Origin: Bacilli bacterium | GTDB taxonomy: Bacteria > Bacillota_I > Bacilli_A > RFN20 > CAG-826 | Reading direction: 5' to 3' | Length of the DNA: 14,071 nt | Assembly: GCA_900767825.1 (NCBI GenBank) | Contig: CAAGAN010000031.1 | Coordinates: 1-14,071 of the forward strand | In this document: piece after piece, positions 7,413 to 13,633 of the stretch | Layout: the number at the start of each line of letters is the position of its first letter | Numbering within the stretch: position 1 is the first letter of the stretch | Made by a program: the position numbers and the translations under genes | The notes under the pieces: model-generated | What the model was told of the DNA's origin: nothing | Database searches by the model: none | Seen by the model: the letters and a program-made list of their open reading frames with translations, nothing else

Positions 7413-7454
7413 AAAAGGCCAATAGGGTTTGCTCCTAAAGGCCTTGCTTTTGTT
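7413..7454. terminator. bidirectional rho-independent terminator
   Basis: AAGGCC (7415-7420) pairs with GGCCTT (7440-7445), and inside it TAGG (7423-7426) pairs with CCTA (7434-7437); an AA/AA internal loop separates the two stems and the loop is seven bases. GCTTTTGTTT follows on the plus strand, and a T-rich tract follows on the minus strand (the complement of AAAAAGAAAA). It lies between convergent genes and can serve both. Confidence 0.8.
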
Positions 7455-7466
7455 TACTGGTAAGAA

Positions 7467-9185
7467 TTAAAGGGTGTAAGCAATCATATCGGTTAAGAGA
7501 TAGAAACGATTTATCGATTGCTTGTCTCCAAGTTTGAATACAAGTGATTCTTCGCCGTTTAGTTGTTTGTCGGTTAATTTGAAATCGTGATTTTCATTAG
7601 TGAATACATTTTTTACGTGCATACCGGCTTTATCGATTGAAACTTGCCAGTTGTGCCAAACTTTTTCAATTGTTTCTTTGGTGTGGAAAGCAGGACCAGG
7701 ATTTCCGCCGTTTATTCCTAAGCTAACAGGATTTCCGCCGTCTACAAAACTTACATATTCGCCTGGATTCCAACTGCCGAGAGTAAAACTAATACCTTTA
7801 TTTTGAGCTAGTGAGTCACTGAACTTCGTTTTTTCTAAAGTTAAAGTTGTTTGACCGCTTCCATTAGTTCCAAAAATACCAATACCTTGAATGTCATGCT
7901 CTACAGCCGGACGCCATTGTCCCCATGGAGCTTTGCCTGATGCGTTTGCTTTCTCACGAGTAAAAATTTCCCCTTGATCAACGTTATATGGTTTTAGTAG
8001 AGAATTTTTATAAACGTTTTTATCGTTAATGATGCGCAATTTTCCTAGCCAATAACGACGACCTTCACCATCTGCTGTCGAATGCAACTGCAACGAAGAT
8101 TTTCCACTTGCTTCGTCATCAGTCAAGATGATATCGTCAGTAGGAGAAGAAAAGGCATATTGGTTCACACTGTCATAGAAGTTGACATGGATTTTATTGT
8201 TTGTGTCTTTGTAGAAGGAAAGCGATGTTCTGGTTAACCACGCAACACGTTGTCCGCCATTTTCATTTAAGTTAATGATTGTATCTTTTCCACCAGCGAC
8301 AAGATTAATTGAATTGTTGTTATTGAATCCACCTATTTCTGTTTTAACAATCTTTCCACCTTCTAAAAGGCTATTGAAATCGGTTGCAGGAAGAGAAATA
8401 TAGCCAAAATTATTCTTGCTTTTACTGGTGTTGAAATTTAGCATCCAACCATCATTGTCGGTTCTGTCAAATTCCGCAATATATAAAGCTTTCATTTTTT
8501 GATTCACACCAGAAGCGCCATTAAGAGCCCAGCAAATATTATCAAAGCCACTACTGATAGTCACAAGGCCTGCGCCATTTGTGAAACTAAAATTATCTTT
8601 TGCCCAAACGTCTGAATAAGTGAATTTTGTATTGTTGCGTTTCCATTTAGCGTTTAAAACAATATGATTACTGATAGCAGTCTTAAAATCATATTTTTCA
8701 CCATCGAGATACCACCCATCAAATGTATATTCATCATGAAATTCATCTGCCACGCGAGTTGGAGCGGTAGGTTCGATTGCAGTCTTGCCCGGTTCTATGG
8801 TTTGTGTGTCGACAAGTGTTCCACCATTGGAATTAAATGTGACATCCTTTCCTGTTTTAACTATATATCTATCATCTTTTGGAGTTAATTCAGTAAAGTA
8901 AGTGGTTGCACTGAAATCTCCGCCTTCCTCTATTTTTCCTTTTGCTGGTTTTGTTAAAGAATGTGTTCCTAATTCTGAACAATTCGCCCAGAATTCTTTT
9001 GAACCATGTCTAGTGGTGGTTGGCTCAACTGCAGCATAATGTTTCCATAGGATGTTATCTGGGTCTTCAGCATGCACCCCAATACCAATGTTAAAGGTAT
9101 TTTGGCTAGCAATGACCCCGACTAAACCAAGAGCCATCACCCCCCCAGTAAGGCCCAAGATAAATCTCTTTTTTCTTGTACTCAT
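7467..9185 (-). CDS. secreted InlB-repeat surface protein
   Basis: The 572-residue precursor has a basic N-terminus (STRKKR), a hydrophobic core (8-28) and a likely cleavage after VHA (37-39). Residues about 45-108 form a W-, H- and C-containing module (WKHYAAVEPT, KEFWANCS, DDRYIV). I recall similar segments in surface proteins of gut Bacillota, with unknown role. Residues 111-183 are an InlB B/Listeria-Bacteroides repeat (VTFNSNGGT, FDGWYLDGEKYDF, LNAKWKR). The remaining 390 residues look like two beta-rich, possibly lectin-like halves, ending in YWLGKLRII and FYLLTDMIAYTL. No LPXTG or C-terminal membrane anchor is present, so it is secreted or held non-covalently. AAGGA is well spaced before the ATG. 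Arginine codons after residue 110 are mostly CGN (9 of 11), unlike neighbouring genes, and seven G lie in the signal-peptide codons. Confidence 0.85.
   Translation of the reverse strand: MSTRKKRFILGLTGGVMALGLVGVIASQNTFNIGIGVHAEDPDNILWKHYAAVEPTTTRHGSKEFWANCSELGTHSLTKPAKGKIEEGGDFSATTYFTELTPKDDRYIVKTGKDVTFNSNGGTLVDTQTIEPGKTAIEPTAPTRVADEFHDEYTFDGWYLDGEKYDFKTAISNHIVLNAKWKRNNTKFTYSDVWAKDNFSFTNGAGLVTISSGFDNICWALNGASGVNQKMKALYIAEFDRTDNDGWMLNFNTSKSKNNFGYISLPATDFNSLLEGGKIVKTEIGGFNNNNSINLVAGGKDTIINLNENGGQRVAWLTRTSLSFYKDTNNKIHVNFYDSVNQYAFSSPTDDIILTDDEASGKSSLQLHSTADGEGRRYWLGKLRIINDKNVYKNSLLKPYNVDQGEIFTREKANASGKAPWGQWRPAVEHDIQGIGIFGTNGSGQTTLTLEKTKFSDSLAQNKGISFTLGSWNPGEYVSFVDGGNPVSLGINGGNPGPAFHTKETIEKVWHNWQVSIDKAGMHVKNVFTNENHDFKLTDKQLNGEESLVFKLGDKQSINRFYLLTDMIAYTL
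7697..7741. repeat. 15-bp direct repeat inside the surface-protein gene
   Basis: CAGGATTTCCGCCGT occurs at 7697-7711 and 7727-7741, a period of 30 bases or ten codons. It encodes the GGNP motif twice (about residues 483-486 and 493-496), so it is a small internal protein repeat. Confidence 0.6.
9140..9146 (-). repeat. run of seven G (coding strand) in the signal-peptide codons
   Basis: Codons 14-16 of the secreted protein read GGG GGG GTG. Losing one G gives an immediate TGA; gaining one leads to a TAG about a dozen codons later. Either change would switch the protein off, as in phase-variable surface genes. Seven is near the lower limit for frequent slippage. Confidence 0.55.
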
Positions 9186-9300
9186 AGTTTTTATCCTTTC
9201 TTTTATTTAAAAACTCATTCACATTTATAAACAAAGACAAACACTTCTAAAGAGCTGTTTTGCCCCTAATAGGTAAAAGTGAATTAATACGTACGTGTGT

Positions 9301-9330
9301 AATATAATTTAAAAAGGTAAGCGCTTCCAA
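9301..9330 (-). promoter_or_regulatory. promoter of the secreted-protein gene
   Basis: On the minus strand, TTGGAA (9325-9330) and TATATT (9301-9306) are separated by 18 bases. Transcription would begin near 9294, leaving a leader of about 109 bases before ATG 9185. Within this leader ATTCAC and GTGAAT (9217-9222 and 9279-9284) are complementary and may fold. Confidence 0.5.
9316..9329. promoter_or_regulatory. CcpA/LacI-type operator (cre-like)
   Basis: GGTAAGCGCTTCCA matches the cre-type pattern TGWAAGCGNTWWCA at all but two positions and centres on the palindrome AAGCGCTT. It overlaps the -35 box and spacer of the secreted-protein promoter, where a bound repressor would block polymerase. 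Carbon-source control is the simplest reading; another LacI-family regulator is possible. No regulator gene is in the window. Confidence 0.45.
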
Positions 9331-9486
9331 TAAATGGAAAGATAAAGTAAAAAAGTAAGACAAAGGTTAACGCCATCGATACTATTTGATTAGAAAAATG
9401 ATTTTTATTCATTCTTTTCTTCAAAACTCAATATTTTTAATCTTATAGCTATATTTCTTATTAATATACGTGGATTGTAAATCTTT

Positions 9487-9506
9487 CTTTTTTGCTAGCA
9501 AAAGAG
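9487..9506. promoter_or_regulatory. 20-bp near-perfect palindrome upstream of the DUF5662-like gene
   Basis: The core TTTTGCTAGCAAAA (9490-9503) is perfectly symmetrical, and symmetry extends to 9487-9506 with one mismatched pair. It ends just before the -35 box at 9508, a usual place for an activator or repressor site. The rest of the gap 9331-9486 is AT-rich, with a weak hairpin near 9393-9418 and no gene. Confidence 0.4.
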
Positions 9507-9507
9507 T

Positions 9508-9536
9508 TTGCTTACTTCTCTTTCCCTTACTAGAAT
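9508..9536 (+). promoter_or_regulatory. promoter of the DUF5662-like gene
   Basis: TTGCTT (9508-9513) and TAGAAT (9531-9536) are 17 bases apart. The start of transcription would be near 9543, only about nine bases before ATG 9552, and no Shine-Dalgarno site is present. Confidence 0.45.
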
Positions 9537-9551
9537 AATCAAGTACGAATT

Positions 9552-10154
9552 ATGAAAAAGTTCTTTGGTCATCTATTCTTGATATTGCGTCATCGCCACC
9601 AGGTAATTAGGAATGCTTCTCACTGTGGCATATTCTTTCACGCCCTTAAACACGATTTATCTAAATTCTCATTCAAGGAATTCTTCCCGTCAGTCAAATA
9701 TTTTGCAGGGGACCATTCTCCTGTATATGAACAAAGAATGGCTAATTCCTATTTTTCTTCAATATGCCAACATCATACTAGAAGGAATCCGCATCACTGG
9801 GAATATTGGACTGATTTCTTTAAAGGGGCAATACTAGTAAAGGCTATGCCATATAAATATGCAGTTGAATATGTTTGTGATATGCTAAGTGCATCAAAAA
9901 CCTATGATCCAAAGCATTTCTCTGGTAAGACTGCTTTAAATTATTTTGATTCAAGGAGTTCCTATTATTATATGAATTCAGGGACCAGGGAATTCATTAG
10001 GTGGTGCCTAGTTAGATATGCTGAACTAGGGTTTAAAGGATTGAAGAAAAAAGATACTTTAGCAAAATATAAAGAAATTAGCTCTACCCATAAAGATGTC
10101 GAAGTCATCACTAAATTAGCACCCAATATCGACTCTATATTCATCGTTGAATAA
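9552..10154 (+). CDS. DUF5662-like protein, putative metal-binding
   Basis: The 200-residue protein matches from memory the DUF5662 family found in Bacillota. Characteristic stretches are RHRHQVIRNASHCG (13-26), ALKHDLSKFSFKEF (31-44), CQHHTRRNPHHWEYW (72-86) and the acidic pair around D110. The clustered His and Asp residues (H14, H16, H34/D35, H74/H75, H81/H82, E84, D110) recall HD-type metal phosphohydrolases, but no activity is established for the family, so any enzymatic role is inference. There is no signal peptide or membrane segment. It has its own promoter with a very short leader. Its last codons form one arm of an inverted repeat whose other arm lies in the promoter of the potassium operon. 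Confidence 0.75.
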   Translation: MKKFFGHLFLILRHRHQVIRNASHCGIFFHALKHDLSKFSFKEFFPSVKYFAGDHSPVYEQRMANSYFSSICQHHTRRNPHHWEYWTDFFKGAILVKAMPYKYAVEYVCDMLSASKTYDPKHFSGKTALNYFDSRSSYYYMNSGTREFIRWCLVRYAELGFKGLKKKDTLAKYKEISSTHKDVEVITKLAPNIDSIFIVE

Positions 10155-10170
10155 TTGATATAGAGTCGAT
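10128..10170. repeat. 13-bp perfect inverted repeat over the trk promoter
   Basis: ATCGACTCTATAT (10128-10140) and ATATAGAGTCGAT (10158-10170) are exact complements with a 17-base loop. The left arm is in the end of the DUF5662-like gene; the right arm covers part of the -35 box of the next promoter. No T-run follows, so it is not a normal terminator. It could be an operator, an attenuator hairpin, or an end-of-message structure. Confidence 0.7.
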
Positions 10171-10182
10171 GAAGTGTATAAT
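10155..10182 (+). promoter_or_regulatory. promoter of the potassium-uptake operon
   Basis: TTGATA (10155-10160) and a perfect TATAAT (10177-10182) are 16 bases apart. Transcription should begin near 10189, about five bases before ATG 10194, giving an almost leaderless message. A TTG at 10182 overlaps the -10 box and therefore cannot be the start codon. Confidence 0.7.
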
Positions 10183-10193
10183 TGCTTTTGCTT

Positions 10194-10607
10194 ATGAGAA
10201 ACAAGAACATTATTATCGGATGTGGAAGACTTGGCGCTTCGATTGCTAATTATGAAGCCTCATTAGGAGGGGATGTCATTGTCATTGATTCCAATGGGGA
10301 ATCTTTTGATAGACTAGATGAACTATTTTCGGGTTATACCATAGTAGCAGATGCTACTGATGTTGATGAACTTGAAGAAGTAGGGATAGCTAATGCTAAG
10401 CAAGTAGTAATAACTACAGGGGATGATAATGTAAACCTATTCTTGGCCCATCTATGTGCAAAAGTATATGAAGTGCCTTATATATATGTTCGTTTCGATG
10501 ATCCTGACAAGGGGTTATTGATACAGGGCATGAATATAAAGGCTATCTATCCATTCCAGTTATCAAAAGATAGATTCAATTTGTTACGTATGGGGGTAGA
10601 TAAATGA
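10194..10607 (+). CDS. RCK_N-only potassium-channel regulatory protein (TrkA/KtrA type)
   Basis: The 137-residue protein is a single Rossmann fold of the TrkA-N (RCK_N) family: nucleotide loop GCGRLG (9-14), an acidic residue at the end of strand two (D32 in VIVIDSN) favouring NAD(H) or adenine nucleotides, ADATD, and VVITTGDD. It gates a Trk/Ktr channel by forming a ring under the membrane subunit. It lacks the RCK_C domain of usual TrkA or KtrA proteins. Its stop overlaps the next start in an ATGA junction, so it is probably made with the second, two-domain protein as partner. The start at ATG 10194 is chosen because the upstream TTG lies within the -10 box; no ribosome site is present. Confidence 0.88.
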   Translation: MRNKNIIIGCGRLGASIANYEASLGGDVIVIDSNGESFDRLDELFSGYTIVADATDVDELEEVGIANAKQVVITTGDDNVNLFLAHLCAKVYEVPYIYVRFDDPDKGLLIQGMNIKAIYPFQLSKDRFNLLRMGVDK

Positions 10608-11275
10608 AGATAGTCATTGCTGGTGGTAATAGCGAGGCTGAATTCATCATCAAGATGTTTTCTGGCAAGGATGATGAACTTATTGTCATTAACCCATCCA
10701 AAGAGATGGCAGAGACCATCCTAAAAAGATGCCAGGTAAAGGTATATGTAGGTTCTCCTTGGAGAAAATTTGCCCTAGAAGAAGCTAATGCCTATGATGC
10801 CGATGCTTTTATTTCCCTTTGCCCTTCCGATACAGATAATTATGCTTCTTGTCTACTAGCCAAGAAGTGTTTCAACGCCAAGAAATGCGTATGTTTAGTA
10901 AATAATCCAAAGAATGTCGATATCTATAAGAAACTAGGTATCGATTCAGTTATTTCTTCTTCTTATCTATTAGGCCAATCAGTCAAATCCGAATCATCAG
11001 TTGAAAACATCATGAAGACATTGTCTTTAGAAAACGACAAGATAATAATGATTGAAGCATTGATATTGTCTAGATATAAAATCGCGAACAAGACTTTAAA
11101 AGAAGTAGGGTTCCCAAGCTTTGCTTCTATTTGCTGTATTTATAGAACCCCAGAAGTAATAATTCCTAAAGGCGATACGGTAATTAAGCCAAAAGATAAG
11201 CTTTTGATAGTCTGCGCGCCAAATGACCAAAAGAAGGTAATGTCCTTCTTAAAAGGTGAAAATAATGACCAATAG
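10604..11275 (+). CDS. trkA: TrkA-like potassium-channel regulator with RCK_N and RCK_C domains
   Basis: This 223-residue protein has an RCK_N domain (about 1-130) followed by an RCK_C domain (about 135-218; IPKGDTVIKPKDKLLIVC is typical of its end). Its nucleotide loop is degenerate: AGGNSEAEF replaces the GxGxxG present in the first protein, so nucleotide binding may rest with the partner. RCK_C domains of Ktr/Trk proteins in Bacillota can bind cyclic di-AMP, which is possible here but not provable. It overlaps the upstream gene by four bases (ATGA) with GGGGG six to seven bases before the ATG, and the trkH gene by 11 bases, as expected for subunits made in ratio. Confidence 0.87.
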   Translation: MKIVIAGGNSEAEFIIKMFSGKDDELIVINPSKEMAETILKRCQVKVYVGSPWRKFALEEANAYDADAFISLCPSDTDNYASCLLAKKCFNAKKCVCLVNNPKNVDIYKKLGIDSVISSSYLLGQSVKSESSVENIMKTLSLENDKIIMIEALILSRYKIANKTLKEVGFPSFASICCIYRTPEVIIPKGDTVIKPKDKLLIVCAPNDQKKVMSFLKGENNDQ

Positions 11276-12905
11276 TCCTTTCAAAAGGAAATTCGGGGCA
11301 GGATATAGATTGATATTTGGCTATCTATCTCTTTTTGTCTCTTTTGCAGGATTGATGCTTCTTCTTCCTTTAATCATGCTTATTTTCTATCCAGAGGAAT
11401 ATGCCTGTTATAAATCGTTTTTGATTCCAGGCGCCATTTCTATCGTGGTAGGGCTTCTTCTTTCTTTTGTCTTAATGAAAGGAGAAGAGAAAGCTAGATT
11501 AGGGAAACACCAAGACTCAGTCTTATTATGTCTAATTTGGATATTGACCGTCTTATTAGGTTCCCTTCCATTTTATTTATCACAGTTTTTCTATCCTGAA
11601 ATAGAAGTAATAAAGATGAGTTTTAGCGAATCCGTCTTTGAATCTGTATCTGGATTTGCTGCCGCTGGATTTACCGTTTTCAGGAACTTATTGGATGCGG
11701 AAGTTGAATATGGGTTAAATACTTTCTCCCCGCATGTATACTTGTTCTATAGGGCCTTGACCCAATTCTTTGGTGGGATTGGACTTGTTCTAGTTGTTGC
11801 TAGTGCAGTTAGCGATAGATATGGGATGAAATTATTCTATGCCGAAGGGCATAATGATAGATTGCTCCCTAACCTAGCCAAGACTGCTAAGATTACTTTC
11901 TCTATCTATTGCCTTATCATCGCTTTAGGTACCTTAGGATTATGGATGTCAGGGATGGATGCTTTTGAGGCGCTTTGCCATTCGATGACTGGCATGGCTA
12001 CTGGAGGATTTTCTACTAGAAGTACGGGATTTTATTATTTTGAATCTAGTGCCTATATCGGAAATGGCATATTTACATATAATCCAATCGCCGCCGAAAT
12101 TGTTACTTGCATCATCATGCTTCTAGGGGCGACTTCATTCTTATTAATCTATAATTTGCTTAGAGGCAAAGTAAAGAATTTCTTCAAGGACTGCGAGATT
12201 AGGTTTGCTTGCTTTATCCTTATATTCTTTATACTATCTGCTTCAATCATGTGCATGTATGAATTTGATTATGCCTCCTCTTCAATCGATGGACCTATTT
12301 CTTATTTTACTTCCCTTCGATATAGCGGCTTCCAAATAATATCGTGTCTAACTACAACTGGATTTGGCAATGTCCCTAATATTGCCTATTTAGGTCCAGG
12401 GGTTATCTATCTCTCTATATTGGCCATGATTATCGGCGGTGGGGTTGGCTCTACTGCTGGAGCAATTAAGCAATATAGGGTAGTAATAATATTAAAGGAA
12501 CTAAAATGGTCTATTAAATATAAATTAACACCTAGAAGGCAACTATATCCCCATAATGTCACTAGGGCTGGAAAGACAGTTGAAGTAACTCCAGAAGTAT
12601 TTAAGGATGCTTCTTTATATGCTTCTTTATATATGGTTGTATTATTTGTCCTTTCTTTAGCATTGGTATTCCTCCCTAATATATCGATTACCGATTCTAT
12701 TTATGAAGTCTCCAGCGCTTTATCTGGAACAGGCAACAGCATTTTGGATTTCCTTGCATATAAAGCAAATAACACCTTATATTGTTATGATATATTGCTT
12801 TGGATATTATCTTTAGCAATGTTACTTGGAAGACTAGAAATAATGCCTTTCTATTATTTCCTTGTCAGGACTATTAAAGATATTGCTCACCAAGAGACAA
12901 ATTAA
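11265..12905 (+). CDS. trkH: TrkH/KtrB-type potassium uptake channel subunit
   Basis: The 546-residue membrane protein has many helices and the four pseudo-repeated pore loops of the Trk/Ktr/HKT superfamily: GFAAAGFT (about 130-137), TGMATGGFST (about 242-251), CLTTTGFGN (about 361-369) and ALSGTGNS (about 485-492), each with the filter glycine. GGGVGSTAGAIK after the third loop is also characteristic. It should form a dimeric potassium channel gated by the two RCK proteins encoded upstream. ATG 11265 is preferred because AAGGTGA (11253-11259) sits five bases before it; GTG 11256 lies inside that ribosome site. The gene overlaps trkA by 11 bases, and yqeY follows after 31 bases. Confidence 0.94.
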   Translation: MTNSPFKRKFGAGYRLIFGYLSLFVSFAGLMLLLPLIMLIFYPEEYACYKSFLIPGAISIVVGLLLSFVLMKGEEKARLGKHQDSVLLCLIWILTVLLGSLPFYLSQFFYPEIEVIKMSFSESVFESVSGFAAAGFTVFRNLLDAEVEYGLNTFSPHVYLFYRALTQFFGGIGLVLVVASAVSDRYGMKLFYAEGHNDRLLPNLAKTAKITFSIYCLIIALGTLGLWMSGMDAFEALCHSMTGMATGGFSTRSTGFYYFESSAYIGNGIFTYNPIAAEIVTCIIMLLGATSFLLIYNLLRGKVKNFFKDCEIRFACFILIFFILSASIMCMYEFDYASSSIDGPISYFTSLRYSGFQIISCLTTTGFGNVPNIAYLGPGVIYLSILAMIIGGGVGSTAGAIKQYRVVIILKELKWSIKYKLTPRRQLYPHNVTRAGKTVEVTPEVFKDASLYASLYMVVLFVLSLALVFLPNISITDSIYEVSSALSGTGNSILDFLAYKANNTLYCYDILLWILSLAMLLGRLEIMPFYYFLVRTIKDIAHQETN

Positions 12906-12936
12906 GGAATATAATTTAATTAACGAGGGAATATTT

Positions 12937-13353
12937 ATGTTAATTGATGAAATAAAGAAAGCTAATATAAAGGCCATGAAAGAACATGACCAAAATGCCA
13001 GGACTGCCTATTCAATGGTAATTTCTTCTTACCAATCCCTTTTGACTTCCGGATCCAACAAGGAAGTAGGGGATGCTGATTTAATTAAGATCATTGTTAA
13101 ATTTGGTAAGGAATTAGATGAAGAAGGCAATGGCTATAAAGAGGCCAATAGGGAAGAGGATTATAAAAATATCCTAGCCCAGAAAGAAGCCATCATGAAA
13201 TTCCTCCCAAAGATGATGGATGAAACTGAGATTAGATCAATCATTGATAAGCTAGAAGATAAATCCATTCCTGCCGTCATGAAACATTTCAAATTGAATT
13301 ATAACGGAAAAGTAGATATGGGGCTTGTCAACAAAGTCCTAAAAGGGCTATAA
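12937..13353 (+). CDS. yqeY: YqeY/GatB-tail family protein
   Basis: This 138-residue protein corresponds to the YqeY family, whose fold resembles the tail domain of the GatB amidotransferase subunit. It begins MLIDEIKKANIKAMKEHD, and the middle carries the YKEANREEDYKNILAQ segment and FLPKMMDETEIRSII, as in the family; the end VDMGLVNKVLKGL fits too. It is often presumed to act on tRNA, yet its role is unproven. ATG 12937 is chosen over upstream in-frame ATG 12862: GAGGGA (12925-12930) is correctly spaced and the family begins with this sequence. It is probably cotranscribed with trkH. Its last codons contain the promoter of tRNA-Trp. Confidence 0.9.
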   Translation: MLIDEIKKANIKAMKEHDQNARTAYSMVISSYQSLLTSGSNKEVGDADLIKIIVKFGKELDEEGNGYKEANREEDYKNILAQKEAIMKFLPKMMDETEIRSIIDKLEDKSIPAVMKHFKLNYNGKVDMGLVNKVLKGL

Positions 13354-13354
13354 T
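13325..13354 (+). promoter_or_regulatory. promoter of tRNA-Trp inside the end of yqeY
   Basis: TTGTCA (13325-13330) and TATAAT (13349-13354) are 18 bases apart, close to consensus. The -10 box contains the yqeY stop codon. Transcription would begin at about 13361, at the edge of the palindrome that precedes the tRNA. Confidence 0.7.
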
Positions 13355-13362
13355 TCTCGCAC

Positions 13363-13378
13363 GCTTAGATATCTAAGC
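13363..13378. repeat. 16-bp palindrome forming the tRNA-Trp 5' leader
   Basis: GCTTAGATATCTAAGC is fully self-complementary. It begins close to the predicted transcription start and ends three bases before the tRNA 5' end, so it makes up most of the precursor leader. No T-run follows, which argues against a terminator for yqeY. It may aid RNase P processing or stability, or be an operator. Confidence 0.6.
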
Positions 13379-13381
13379 TAT

Positions 13382-13455
13382 AGGAGCTTGGTTTAATGGT
13401 AGAACAGAGGTCTCCAAAACCTTTAGTGAGGGTTCGATTCCTTCAGCTCCTGCCA
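13382..13455 (+). tRNA. tRNA-Trp, anticodon CCA
   Basis: The 74-base gene folds fully: acceptor AGGAGCT (13382-13388) with AGCTCCT (13445-13451); D stem GTTT/GAAC; anticodon stem GAGGT/ACCTT around loop CTCCAAA with anticodon CCA at 13414-13416; four-base variable loop; T stem GAGGG/CCTTC with loop TTCGATT; discriminator G; CCA encoded. It reads UGG only, so UGA should be a normal stop here. It has its own promoter and terminator. Confidence 0.96.
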
Positions 13456-13467
13456 TATTGTAATTAT

Positions 13468-13500
13468 AAGGTTGATACTTGTTGTCAGCCTTTTATTTTT
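13468..13500 (+). terminator. rho-independent terminator after tRNA-Trp
   Basis: AAGGTTGA (13468-13475) pairs with TCAGCCTT (13485-13492), including one G-U pair, around a nine-base loop, and a T-rich tail follows to 13500. Confidence 0.8.
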
Positions 13501-13558
13501 GAAAAAATGTACTAAAATGGCCATATTTAATCAATTTTTGCCTATATTTTTGTGTTTT

Positions 13559-13620
13559 GTCATCAGATTCGGCTTTATTCGTCATGAATTTATACCTAAA
13601 ATCTGATGGCTTTTTTGTTT
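13559..13620 (+). terminator. second terminator-like hairpin with no gene assigned
   Basis: GTCATCAGATT (13559-13569) pairs with AATCTGATGGC (13600-13610), with one G-U pair, around a 30-base loop, and TTTTTTGTTT follows. It lies about 60 bases after the tRNA terminator. It may be a backup terminator, the end of an unseen small RNA, or a relic of a lost gene. Nothing convincing is coded between the two hairpins. Confidence 0.55.
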
Positions 13621-13633
13621 TTAAAATAGCTGC

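Noticed and set aside
10182..10193. TTG start adding four residues to the first RCK protein
   Set aside because: The TTG overlaps the TATAAT box, so it would not be in the transcript, and MRNKNIIIGCG is the normal beginning of such proteins.
12862..12936. Earlier in-frame ATG extending yqeY by 25 residues
   Set aside because: It lies within the trkH coding region, lacks a ribosome site, and the family begins at 12937, where GAGGGA is well placed.
13363..13378. Palindrome as terminator of the trk-yqeY transcript
   Set aside because: No T-run follows and it lies between a promoter and the tRNA it serves.
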